In this document: positions 7,733-15,162 of the stretch, piece by piece
Numbering within the stretch: the stretch's first letter is position 1
Layout of the letters: every line of letters starts with the position of its first letter
Assembly (NCBI GenBank): GCA_020026335.1
Contig: JAHHQO010000002.1
Span: 157,087 to 221,086, forward strand
DNA: 64,000 bases
Direction of reading: 5' to 3'
Source: Alistipes sp.
GTDB taxonomy: Bacteria > Bacteroidota > Bacteroidia > Bacteroidales > Rikenellaceae
Notes under the pieces: generated by a model
Database searches by the model: none
What the model was told of the DNA's origin: nothing
The model's input: the letters and a program-made list of their open reading frames with translations, nothing else
Translations under genes and position numbers: made by a program

Positions 7733-9982
7733 TTAATTAATAGCAGATTGTAAATAGCCGGCTGTGACCGACCGCTGATGTTCCAGCATCTCTTGAGGGG
7801 TGCCTTCGAAGATAACATTTCCTCCCTCATCTCCACCCCCCGGACCTATCTCGATGACATAATCGGCGGCTTTGAGTACCTCCAGATTGTGTTCGATGAG
7901 GAAGAGCGAGTTGCCCTTCTCCACAAGGCTGTCAAAGAGATTGATGATGTGTTGTACATCCTGCAGATGAAGTCCGTCGGTAGGCTCGTCAAGCACCAAT
8001 ATCTGCCCTCCCTTGTCGAGGTGGGACGCCAATTTCATACGTTGAAGTTCGCCTCCCGACAAAGTCGAGAGTGCCTGATTGAGATGGAGGTAGAAAAGAC
8101 CCACATCCGACAGGGGACGGAGCTTATGCTCGATGACCGTACCCCGGAAACGGGTCATCGCCTGACGCACGGTGAGATCCATGACCTCGGCAATGTTGAG
8201 CCCACCCATTTTGTAGGCCAAAGCCTCTTTCGAATAGCGCAAGCCGCCACACGATTCACAGACCGTCTCTATGGAGTCCATGAACGCCATCTCTGACACA
8301 ATAACACCCTTACCCCGGCACACGGGGCACCCACCATCACCATTGAACGAGAAGAGACTCTCCTTGCGTCCACTCGACTTGGCAAACATCTTACGGATGT
8401 CGTCTGCCACACCAAGATAGGTGGCCGGGGTCGAACGCAGGTTTGCCCCGATGCTCTTTTGGCTGATGAGGGTCACCTTGTCGCCCTCACGGTCGTGGAA
8501 CACCTGCATGAGCGAGCTTTTACCCGAACCTGCCACTCCGGCAATGACGGTGAAAAGTCCTTTGGGCAGCTTCACGCTCACATCCTTGAGATTATGGAGC
8601 GTGAGGTGTTGCAATTCGAACCACTCCTCCGCCTTACGAACGGGAAATTTCAAACCCTTGTGTTCGCGGAGCAGACGACCTGTGAGGGTGTCGCCCTGCT
8701 TGAGTGCTTCGTATGTTCCCTCGAACAGCACCTCTCCGCCATGTGCTCCCGCTCCGGGTCCCATGTCGATGATATGGTCGGCAATCTCCATCATCTCCTT
8801 GTGGTGCTCGACCATAAGAACGGTGTTGCCCCGGTCGCGCAGCTCGATAATGGCATCGCTCAAGCGGTGGATGTCGTGGCTGTGGAGACCGACACTCGGC
8901 TCGTCGAGAACGTAGAGCATATCGCTCAGTGACGAATTGTTGTATTTGGCAATCTTGCAGCGCTGTGCCTCTCCGCCCGAAAGCGTGCCCATAGGACGGT
9001 CGAGGGTCAGATAGTCGAGACCTATGTTTATCAGTGCGCCGATGCGGCTCTTCAGCGCGGACTTCATATCCACTGCCACGGGGTCTTCGATGGCGTCCAA
9101 CCACGTGAGAACGTCGGGCAGAGCCATTTGGGTGATGTCGGCAATGTTCCGCCCGCCAATCTTACACGACAGAATCTTGGGGTTCAGGCGGCGACCGTGA
9201 CACTCGGGACACAGGCCATGTGTGACGATGGGTTCGAGTTTCTTCCAGTGCACCTTGGCATCATCACGCTTCAGCATACGGTTCATGCGGTACATCAGAC
9301 CCTCATACTTGCCGTTTTTGTAATACTCGGCAGGGGGATTTTTCAGCGTCATCGGCTCCTGATAGAGGAACAGGTGCAGCTCCTCAGGGGTGAAGTCGCG
9401 GATTTTCTTGTTGGGGTCGTAGAGACCGCACGCCCCGTAGTAGAGCCAGCGCCACTGTCCCGGCTCGTAGGCCACATAGTTGATGACGCCGGGGTCGTTG
9501 AGACATTTGTCGAAATCGACCAGCTTATGCACATCTATTTCGGTAATCTCGCCCAGTCCGTCACAGCGTGTACAGCGACCTTGAGGGTGGTTGAACGAGA
9601 AGGAGTCGGAGTAGCCCACAAACGGACGGCCGACACGCGAAAAGAGCAGGCGCAAAAGGCTGTAGATGTCGGTGTAGGTACCCACGGTCGAGCGCGTCTG
9701 TCCCGAGGGCTTGTGCTGGTCGATGACTATCGCCGGCGGCAGGCTCTCGATGCGCCCCACAACGGGACGACCATATTTGGGAAGATAGCGTTGCGCAAAG
9801 CTGGGGAAGGTATCATTGAGTTCACGCCGCGACTGCGCCGCGATGGTATCGAGCACCAGCGAGCTTTTGCCCGAACCCGAAACACCCGTAACCACGGTAA
9901 TCTGATGCTTCGGTATCTCCACCGAAACGTGTTTCAGATTGTTCTGCGTGGCATCGGACACACGTATCTTATCACTTTTCAT
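7733..9982 (-). CDS. UvrA-like ABC ATPase (short paralogue, UvrA2/DrrC type)
   Basis: A 749-residue protein from the MKSDKIRV start; a longer frame to 10087 reads through the intergenic gap and is rejected. Two ABC modules are visible: a Walker A GVSGSGKSS at residues 33-41, a signature GTLSGGEAQR and Walker B YVLDEPS in the first half, then GVAGSGKSS and STLSGGELQR with LVLDEPTDGLH in the second. Zinc-type CxxC pairs (CTRCDGLG, CPECHG, CPVCRGKG, CESCGG) are conserved. Housekeeping UvrA is about 940 residues, so this is the shorter paralogue, linked in other bacteria to damage or drug tolerance rather than canonical excision repair. It is last in an operon after a YbaK deacylase and a nitroreductase. 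Confidence 0.85.
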   Translation of the reverse strand: MKSDKIRVSDATQNNLKHVSVEIPKHQITVVTGVSGSGKSSLVLDTIAAQSRRELNDTFPSFAQRYLPKYGRPVVGRIESLPPAIVIDQHKPSGQTRSTVGTYTDIYSLLRLLFSRVGRPFVGYSDSFSFNHPQGRCTRCDGLGEITEIDVHKLVDFDKCLNDPGVINYVAYEPGQWRWLYYGACGLYDPNKKIRDFTPEELHLFLYQEPMTLKNPPAEYYKNGKYEGLMYRMNRMLKRDDAKVHWKKLEPIVTHGLCPECHGRRLNPKILSCKIGGRNIADITQMALPDVLTWLDAIEDPVAVDMKSALKSRIGALINIGLDYLTLDRPMGTLSGGEAQRCKIAKYNNSSLSDMLYVLDEPSVGLHSHDIHRLSDAIIELRDRGNTVLMVEHHKEMMEIADHIIDMGPGAGAHGGEVLFEGTYEALKQGDTLTGRLLREHKGLKFPVRKAEEWFELQHLTLHNLKDVSVKLPKGLFTVIAGVAGSGKSSLMQVFHDREGDKVTLISQKSIGANLRSTPATYLGVADDIRKMFAKSSGRKESLFSFNGDGGCPVCRGKGVIVSEMAFMDSIETVCESCGGLRYSKEALAYKMGGLNIAEVMDLTVRQAMTRFRGTVIEHKLRPLSDVGLFYLHLNQALSTLSGGELQRMKLASHLDKGGQILVLDEPTDGLHLQDVQHIINLFDSLVEKGNSLFLIEHNLEVLKAADYVIEIGPGGGDEGGNVIFEGTPQEMLEHQRSVTAGYLQSAIN

Positions 9983-10001
9983 CGCTGTAATGTTTTTTTG
10001 A

Positions 10002-10010
10002 GGGGGGGGG
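10002..10010. repeat. Nine-base G/C homopolymer in the UvrA-like gene leader
   Basis: Nine G on the plus strand (C9 in the transcript), about 20 nt upstream of the UvrA-like start codon and followed by an A7 run in the transcript sense. Such tracts are prone to slippage and lie where translation initiation would be affected. Confidence 0.7.
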
Positions 10011-10064
10011 CTGTCCCGGTTTTGGGGCGTTCCACATATTGTTTTCCCCTTCCGTAATCGAAAA

Positions 10065-10577
10065 TTATAACTCCTCGACCATCTCACCGCGCTGTTTTCT
10101 CACGGCGTGGCGCGATGAGGGTTCGGCATCCTCGGCGGCATAGCCCACGGGGAAGAGGGCGATAAGCTCGTAGCCCGCCATTTCGGGGCAGAGCGTCTGC
10201 AAGCGAGGAGCATCGAAATAGCCCACCCATGTGGTAGCCAGTCCGAAGTCGGTAATGGCCAGCATGAGATGAGTGGCGGCAATGGCGGCATCGGTCTCGG
10301 CAAATGAGTGGTTGTCGAACGAACGTGTCCAGCCCTCGCTCTCCCGATAGCCCACCACGAGGAAGGTATCGGCACCGAAGGTGTAACGTGTGGTCGCGCG
10401 GACAGCTTCTTTCGCGGCTTCGGACTTCATCCAGAAGATTTTGAAAGGCTGGCGATTGACCGCCGTGGGTGCGAGGTTTGCCGCCTCGATAAGTTGCTCC
10501 ACCAGCGCGTCATCGACCTTGCGCTCCGAGAGCTTGCGGCACGAATAGCGCGCTTTTATCAATTCCTGAAAATTCAT
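10065..10577 (-). CDS. Nitroreductase family oxidoreductase
   Basis: A 170-residue FMN-dependent nitroreductase-fold protein without a signal peptide, so cytoplasmic. It opens with the family hallmark of an RYSCRKLSERKV segment (FMN phosphate contact), has APTAVNRQPFKI at about 36-47, and later AAIAATHLMLAITDFGLATTWVG. The substrate cannot be deduced. It lies 18 nt downstream of the YbaK-like gene and about 80 nt upstream of the UvrA-like gene, suggesting one stress-related operon. Confidence 0.85.
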   Translation of the reverse strand: MNFQELIKARYSCRKLSERKVDDALVEQLIEAANLAPTAVNRQPFKIFWMKSEAAKEAVRATTRYTFGADTFLVVGYRESEGWTRSFDNHSFAETDAAIAATHLMLAITDFGLATTWVGYFDAPRLQTLCPEMAGYELIALFPVGYAAEDAEPSSRHAVRKQRGEMVEEL

Positions 10578-10595
10578 CTTTCTACTCTTTTAAAA

Positions 10596-11072
10596 TTAAC
10601 GTGTAAAATGTCCTGTCTGAGCATTCAGCTCGCTTTGCAGCACTGTCGGGGCGACCTCGACGGTGAGTCCTACCCTACCGCCCGAGATGTAGATGGTCTC
10701 CCAGCGGAGCACGTCCTCATCGACAAATATCGGCAATCGGGTTTTCAGTCCGAAGGGTGAACAGCCACCATGCACGTAGCCCGTCAGCTCCTCAAACATA
10801 TCGGGTTGCAACATGGTCAGATTGCGGACTCCGACCAACTGCGCCGCCTTCTTCATGTCGATACGACAGGCGGCAGGCAGACAGAAAACATAATAACCCC
10901 CATGATGGTCCGTAGTGACGAGTGTCTTCACCAGACGCTCCACCGAAAATCCCATGTGGTTCGCCACATCTATGGCCGCCACGGGTCCGTCCACGGTGGG
11001 ATAGGTATATTCTCTGAATGCGATACCCCTCTGCTGCAAATCCACAACAGCGTTTGTAAGTTCTGCCATCAT
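10596..11072 (-). CDS. ybaK: YbaK/ProX-type aminoacyl-tRNA deacylase
   Basis: A 158-residue protein of the YbaK/EbsC family, which hydrolyses Cys-tRNA(Pro) and related mischarged tRNAs. Conserved features include VKTLVTTDHHGGYYVFCLPA at about 48-67, the lysine-rich MKKAAQLVG segment, and the GGCSPFGLK loop at about 121-129. It is first gene of the minus-strand operon, with a TAnnTTTG box about 52 nt upstream. The start MMAEL could also be the second Met. Family is clear; the exact tRNA specificity is inferred. Confidence 0.85.
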   Translation of the reverse strand: MMAELTNAVVDLQQRGIAFREYTYPTVDGPVAAIDVANHMGFSVERLVKTLVTTDHHGGYYVFCLPAACRIDMKKAAQLVGVRNLTMLQPDMFEELTGYVHGGCSPFGLKTRLPIFVDEDVLRWETIYISGGRVGLTVEVAPTVLQSELNAQTGHFTR

Positions 11073-11123
11073 CTAAAATTATAAAGGTTAAACGTCAAAT
11101 TTCTTCGTGAATCAATCACAATG

Positions 11124-11131
11124 CAAAAGTA
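11124..11131 (-). promoter_or_regulatory. -7 box upstream of ybaK operon
   Basis: The minus strand reads TACTTTTG, matching TAnnTTTG. The rest of the 11132-11330 gap shows no gene I can support. Confidence 0.45.
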
Positions 11132-11331
11132 GAGACTTTTCATCAGTGGGGAGTTATACAAAATCCACCATAAATTATAAATCTGTTTCCGAAGAGCGAT
11201 TTTCGTTATTATTTCTGTCGCATAAGGGGCGCGGAGCGAAATTTCGCCGGCCATTCTTTATAAAATCGGGCGTCAGTTCGGGGAAGGGGTGCAGGCGGAT
11301 TAGGGTTCAGTCGTCTTATGTAAGGAAACAA

Positions 11332-11364
11332 AAAAACGCACGGAATCGGTGTCCGTGCGTTTTT
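11332..11364 (-). terminator. Terminator of the rhodanese gene
   Basis: AAAAACGCACGGA pairs perfectly with TCCGTGCGTTTTT around a 7-nt loop, directly after the minus-strand rhodanese gene ending at 11369. Confidence 0.85.
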
Positions 11365-11368
11365 GGAT

Positions 11369-11764
11369 TTATCGTTTGTTGTACTTCAGCCACTCTTTAT
11401 AGCCGTTGTCCAACTCTATGACTTCGTAGCCCATCTCGGAGAGTATCCGCCCCGCCCGCTTACTGCGGTTGCCACTTCGGCAATAGATGGCGACAACGGA
11501 TTTTCGCGGGATTTTTTCCTCGACTTGGTTTTTGAAATCCGTCTCCATCACATCGATATTCAGCTTTGTGCCGGGAATGCAGCCTGCGGCAAACTCATCG
11601 CACGTGCGCACATCGACCACCACAACGGAGGAATCCTGCACCACCTGCATGAACTCCTTGACATCGACATGACGAACATGGGGTGACGCGGAAAGACCGC
11701 AGCCCACCGCTACAAAAGCCAACGCCGCACCGGCAAGGGTGACAAAAAAAATATTTATCTTCAT
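11369..11764 (-). CDS. Rhodanese-like lipoprotein
   Basis: A 131-residue protein with a lipoprotein signal (hydrophobic, then AVGC, Cys at 22) and one rhodanese domain. The active-site loop is CRSGNRS at about 94-100, with the catalytic cysteine present. VVDVRTCDEFAAGCIPG at about 49-65 is the conserved CDC25/rhodanese strand. It probably acts in the periplasm on sulfane sulfur or thiol redox. It is monocistronic, with a TAnnTTTG box at 11785-11792. Confidence 0.85.
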   Translation of the reverse strand: MKINIFFVTLAGAALAFVAVGCGLSASPHVRHVDVKEFMQVVQDSSVVVVDVRTCDEFAAGCIPGTKLNIDVMETDFKNQVEEKIPRKSVVAIYCRSGNRSKRAGRILSEMGYEVIELDNGYKEWLKYNKR

Positions 11765-11784
11765 CTTGTTACGTATTATCTTTA

Positions 11785-11792
11785 CAAATGTA
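11785..11792 (-). promoter_or_regulatory. -7 box of the rhodanese gene
   Basis: The minus strand reads TACATTTG about 20 nt before the start codon. Confidence 0.45.
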
Positions 11793-11886
11793 CGGAATTA
11801 TTTTCAAAAAAGTCCTATTTCAGAGGCCATCAGCCCTCCTTCTCCGAAGGATATATTCCGTCACAAAAGCATCAACCATTCACTTC

Positions 11887-12522
11887 TTACTCCACAAACT
11901 TCACTTTTGACATGTCGCGCGGTTTGGCATCGGGAGCTTCATCGGGATAGCCGAGGGCAATGGCATAGAGCAGGTCGTGGGTGTCGGGCAGCTGAAGGCG
12001 CTCGAGCAGGTCGTGCGACTCCTCATCCGTCATCAGGCGCACCACCTGACCCAGGCAGCAGGTGCCGAGTCCCAGCGACCGCGCCGCCAAAATCATATTC
12101 TCGCCCAGCAGTCCGCAATCCACCTGCGAGAGGTCGTAGGTGCGGTCATAGGCGATGAAAATAAGGCAGGGCGCACCGTAGAAGGCGCGTGTCTTGCTTT
12201 TGGTGTCCTTACGGGCGGCATTGAAGCGAGCGTCAATATCTGCCAGAAATTCGGGGTTCTGCACCACACGCACCTGCCACGACTGTTTGTATCTGCCCGT
12301 CGGGGCATTGATACCGCACGAGAGTATGGTTTGCAACTTCCCCTGCTCCACCGCCACGGGTTTGTATTTACGGATACTGCGGCGCGCCATGATGGTCTCG
12401 ATAACGGCATTCTCCGCCTTTGCCGAAGCAGGTGTCGAGGGGTTCTCTCCGCCACACGATATTGCCAGCAGACCGATGCCCAGACCGAGCCACAGCATAC
12501 CGCGTGGAATCAAATTTTTCAT
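11887..12522 (-). CDS. Lipoprotein nitroreductase
   Basis: A 211-residue protein from the MKNLIPRG start; the longer frame to 12585 has no signal character at its N-terminus. A lipoprotein signal ends in AISC (Cys at 23), so this nitroreductase is exported, unlike the cytoplasmic one at 10065-10577. Family features are MARRSIRKYKPV at about 45-56, the GINAPTGRYKQSWQVRVV segment, and GLLGENMILAARSLGLGTCCLG. FMN would have to be loaded before or during export. In Bacteroidetes, nitroreductases with signal sequences are common, but their substrates are mostly unknown. Confidence 0.82.
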   Translation of the reverse strand: MKNLIPRGMLWLGLGIGLLAISCGGENPSTPASAKAENAVIETIMARRSIRKYKPVAVEQGKLQTILSCGINAPTGRYKQSWQVRVVQNPEFLADIDARFNAARKDTKSKTRAFYGAPCLIFIAYDRTYDLSQVDCGLLGENMILAARSLGLGTCCLGQVVRLMTDEESHDLLERLQLPDTHDLLYAIALGYPDEAPDAKPRDMSKVKFVE

Positions 12523-12683
12523 AGTTTCAGTTTTTGGTTTCACAATAATGCGATATAAATTTATGACTTTTTTCTTCGCCTGCAAAAAATTTCACGGACG
12601 GCATTCTGTCGCTCGCGCGTTGGTGCGAGTAAAAAGCCAAGACACGGAAATCGGGGAAAATGAGAGCATAAACCCGCCGACGA

Positions 12684-12730
12684 TATATAATTATTTAATT
12701 ACATAGTTATATATTTACATTATATAAATT
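12684..12730. repeat. AT-rich dyad repeat, site A (upstream of parA)
   Basis: Contains the half-sites ATAATTA and TAATTA separated by 2 bp, followed by CATAGTTAT, resembling the 16-bp dyad ATAATTA-N2-TAATTAT at sites C and D. It lies about 90-130 bp upstream of parA in an otherwise gene-free stretch (12523-12815). Confidence 0.55.
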
Positions 12731-12787
12731 CATGCACCCTCCCTCGCCCGCTATTGCACAACCCGAATAATATCAATACATTTGCTT

Positions 12788-12809
12788 TATATAATTATGT
12801 AACTATTTA
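12788..12809. repeat. AT-rich dyad repeat, site B (parA promoter/leader)
   Basis: TATATAATTATGTAACTATTTA is an imperfect copy of the dyad, ending 6 nt before the parA start codon. The 13-bp string ATATCAATACATT at 12770-12782 recurs at 14922-14934 beside site D. The position suggests autoregulation or a partition site. Confidence 0.55.
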
Positions 12810-12815
12810 TCACCA

Positions 12816-13469
12816 ATGGAGAATAAAATCGTATTATTCAGCAACATAAAGGGCGGCGTGGGCAAGACCTCGTTGTGCGCGCTTTTCGCCACCTATCTCT
12901 CGGAGCAGGGCATTCCGGTCATCGCCCTCGATGCCGACCTGCAAGCCTCACTCTACCGCCACCGTCAGCGCGAAATCGATGTGGACAGCGATGCCCAAAT
13001 TCCGTGGGGCGTGGAGTTGCTCAACACCTCCGACACCGAGGGGTTGCAGGCCACACTCTCGAAAATTAAGAGCGTGCCGGGTGTGGTGCTGATTGACTGC
13101 CCGGGTAACCTCAACGACAAAAACCTTGCCATGCTCTACTCGGCAGCCGACATCGCGGTGATTCCCCTGTCGTTCGACCCCGACACGGTCGATGCCACGG
13201 GTATTTTCGTCAAGGCGATGAAGACCATATCGCAGGCGCGTCTGGTGTTCGTTCCCAACCGTATTTCGGTATCGGAGGGTAAGGCGGAGGAGTTGAGACA
13301 GCGTGCGCAGACCACCGAGTTTTTGGGTCTTGTCGGCACGGTGACACCGCGCATCAAGCAGAGCGTGGTCATCAAACGCTACACCACCCTCTACCCCCTC
13401 GAGCGTACACAGACCACAGCCATCGAGGGTGCATTCAACAAAATCATGAACGAAATGGAAATCCGATAA
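12816..13469 (+). CDS. parA: ParA family ATPase
   Basis: A 217-residue single-domain ParA/MinD-type ATPase with no N-terminal DNA-binding extension. The deviant Walker A is KGGVGKTS at about residues 12-19, Walker A' is IALDADLQASL at about 36-46, and Walker B is VVLIDCPGN at about 90-98. Short ParAs of this type partition plasmids and integrative elements or position protein cargo. It is followed after 3 nt by a small putative DNA-binding partner, and both genes are flanked by AT-rich dyads. This arrangement resembles a par locus residing on the chromosome, perhaps left from a mobile element. Confidence 0.85.
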   Translation: MENKIVLFSNIKGGVGKTSLCALFATYLSEQGIPVIALDADLQASLYRHRQREIDVDSDAQIPWGVELLNTSDTEGLQATLSKIKSVPGVVLIDCPGNLNDKNLAMLYSAADIAVIPLSFDPDTVDATGIFVKAMKTISQARLVFVPNRISVSEGKAEELRQRAQTTEFLGLVGTVTPRIKQSVVIKRYTTLYPLERTQTTAIEGAFNKIMNEMEIR

Positions 13470-13472
13470 GCC

Positions 13473-13850
13473 ATGGCCAACAAGAAAGAGAGACCCGCCA
13501 TCGAGAACCCCTTGGCAGGACTGCGACTCGATGACATCGTAAGGGGCATCACCACCCCCACCCCAGAGCCTGTTGTCCCCGTAACAGAAGAACCTGCACA
13601 GCCCGCGACACGCGTTGCCAAAGAGCCGCGCAAACGAATGTCGGCAGCGCAGAAACGACTCGATGACAACCTCAACCGCTACACGGGCATCAGCGAGCAG
13701 GGCGTTGCCATCTGGTTGCCGCGCGAGGTGAAAAAGCGTCTGGATTTGATACGCGCCAATGCCGAGCGCAACATTCCGTTGCGCTCGCTGGCAGCCGCCA
13801 TCATCATGACCTATATCGAAGAGAACGAGTCGGTTATCGAGGATTTGTAA
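13473..13850 (+). CDS. Small ParB-like/RHH-type partner of ParA
   Basis: A 125-residue protein. Residues 1-60 are basic, proline-rich and probably disordered (AGLRLDDIVRGI, then PTPEPVVPVTEEPAQP, then KEPRKRMSAAQKR). The C-terminal half (VAIWLPREVKKRLDLIRANAERNIPLRSLAAAI) has the strand-helix-helix look of a ribbon-helix-helix domain, and broadly resembles the DUF3408/TraB partners found next to ParA in Bacteroides elements. It is transcribed with parA (3-nt gap), followed by a terminator. The likely role is centromere binding and autorepression; this is inferred, not shown. Confidence 0.55.
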   Translation: MANKKERPAIENPLAGLRLDDIVRGITTPTPEPVVPVTEEPAQPATRVAKEPRKRMSAAQKRLDDNLNRYTGISEQGVAIWLPREVKKRLDLIRANAERNIPLRSLAAAIIMTYIEENESVIEDL

Positions 13851-13878
13851 TCGAGCGGACACAGATAATAATTATATA

Positions 13879-13899
13879 AATATATAATTACATAATTAT
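13879..13899. repeat. AT-rich dyad repeat, site C (21 bp identical to site D)
   Basis: Perfect dyad ATAATTA-CA-TAATTAT, identical over 21 bp to 14946-14966 and located 30 bp after the small ParA partner gene. Confidence 0.75.
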
Positions 13900-13920
13900 T
13901 GGGTTATATATTACGATGAT

Positions 13921-13959
13921 AACAGAGCGGACTTCCGACGAGAAATCTGCTCTGTTTTT
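13921..13959 (+). terminator. Terminator of the parA operon
   Basis: AACAGAGC pairs with GCTCTGTT followed by a T run, 70 nt after the ParA partner gene. Confidence 0.65.
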
Positions 13960-14099
13960 GATTCACAACTCCGCACCGCTTCGGCGACTCTTTTCACGCG
14001 CAAAAGCCCCGTATTTTTTGCAAAGCTCAAATAATATGGATATTTTTGTTTGATATAAAATCAAACCACCCCACCCGACTCATCAAATTTTTCCCAAAT

Positions 14100-14819
14100 A
14101 TGATACACGATCTGATACATCATCTCTACATTCATATTCTGAAACGCAGAAAACACAAGTCGCCCCAATGCTACATCAAATACCTCCGCAAGATAGGTGT
14201 AAGCATCGGCGAAAACATAAGAATCGTAGCCCCCCAAACGCTGGACATCGACGACACACGCCCCTCGTTGGTGACCATTGGCGACAATGTGAGTTTCAAC
14301 CGCAACTTCAGACTCTTCACCCACGATTTTGTCTCCGGCGTATTCCTTCGCAAATACAGCGATTTCATCAACTCATCGGGTCATGTGACCATCGGCAACA
14401 ACGTGCGTTTCGGCACCAACTGCACCGTACTCAAGGGAGTGAGCATCGGTGACAACTGCTTCATTGCCGCCAACTCAATGGTCTTGCGCGACATTCCTTC
14501 CAACAGCATCGCCGGAGGTTCGCCTGCCAAGGTGCTCTGCACGCTGGACGATTACTATGCCAAACGACAGGAACGATGCGAGGCGGAAGCCATAGAATTT
14601 GCACGAAGCATCGCCGAGCGTTTCCACCGCCGTCCCGTGGCCTCCGATTTCAAGGAGGAGTTTCCGCTCTTTGTCGACAGCTCGAATGTCGAGGAGTATC
14701 TTTCGCAAATTCCCATCAAGAAACAGCTGGTCAGCGAAGAAATATACAGGACATGGCTCGCTCACCACAAAGCCAAATATTCCTCGTTGGATGATTTTCT
14801 CAAGGCGGCAGGTCTTTAA
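14100..14819 (+). CDS. Left-handed beta-helix (hexapeptide repeat) acyltransferase
   Basis: A 239-residue protein from the first ATG (MIHDLIHHL); a TTG start at 14046 would add 18 residues. Hexapeptide-repeat turns are visible: VSIGENIRIV, LVTIGDNVSFNRNF, HVTIGNNVRFGTNCTVLKGVSIGDNCFIAANSMV, and the family end motif SIAGGSPAKVL. Enzymes of this class (serine, maltose or sugar O-acetyltransferases) transfer acetyl groups from acetyl-CoA to cell-surface sugars or small molecules. No sugar-biosynthesis genes adjoin it; it stands alone between the parA locus and the nucleoside kinase, with its own terminator. Confidence 0.8.
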   Translation: MIHDLIHHLYIHILKRRKHKSPQCYIKYLRKIGVSIGENIRIVAPQTLDIDDTRPSLVTIGDNVSFNRNFRLFTHDFVSGVFLRKYSDFINSSGHVTIGNNVRFGTNCTVLKGVSIGDNCFIAANSMVLRDIPSNSIAGGSPAKVLCTLDDYYAKRQERCEAEAIEFARSIAERFHRRPVASDFKEEFPLFVDSSNVEEYLSQIPIKKQLVSEEIYRTWLAHHKAKYSSLDDFLKAAGL

Positions 14820-14849
14820 CCCGCTGCCCGACTGAAGAAGATATTTCAC

Positions 14850-14891
14850 AATAACTGCCGACTCCGAATTGCACGGGTCGGCAGTTATTTT
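14850..14891 (+). terminator. Terminator of the acyltransferase gene
   Basis: AATAACTGCCGAC pairs with GTCGGCAGTTATT around a 14-nt loop, ending in T-rich sequence 30 nt after the stop codon. Confidence 0.8.
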
Positions 14892-14945
14892 ATGCAGTTC
14901 ATCACACTATAAACGGGCAATATATCAATACATTGTCGATATTAG

Positions 14946-14966
14946 AATATATAATTACATAATTAT
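14946..14966. repeat. AT-rich dyad repeat, site D
   Basis: Same 21-bp sequence as site C (13879-13899), preceded by the 13-bp string shared with site B (14922-14934). It lies about 200 bp upstream of the nucleoside kinase gene and marks the far end of the dyad-flanked segment. The rest of 14967-15162 holds only a weak promoter-like TACTTTTA. Confidence 0.75.
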
Positions 14967-15162
14967 AGGTTTATATGGTTATAGAATTATAGTTTGAGGG
15001 CGGAGTCGGGCGAACGAAAGGGACAGGACGTTCCACTGCCGCAGTTTTCTCTCGCTCCACCACCGCCCTGCCATTCTCTCTCAACAAATATTTTCCCGAC
15101 AGAAGACCGTATTTTCCAAAAAATTGCCTACTTTTACTCATTAAATTCAAGACCCAGAAATT

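Noticed and set aside
9983..10087. N-terminal extension of the UvrA-like protein
   Set aside because: It would read through the homopolymer tract and overlap the nitroreductase gene; the MKSDKIRV start aligns with the family.
12816..13850. Calling parA and its partner an active mobile element
   Set aside because: No integrase, relaxase, replication or transfer gene is within the window.
12523..14970. AT-rich repeats as a CRISPR array
   Set aside because: Copies are too few, imperfect, unevenly spaced and lie beside genes; no spacers and no cas genes.
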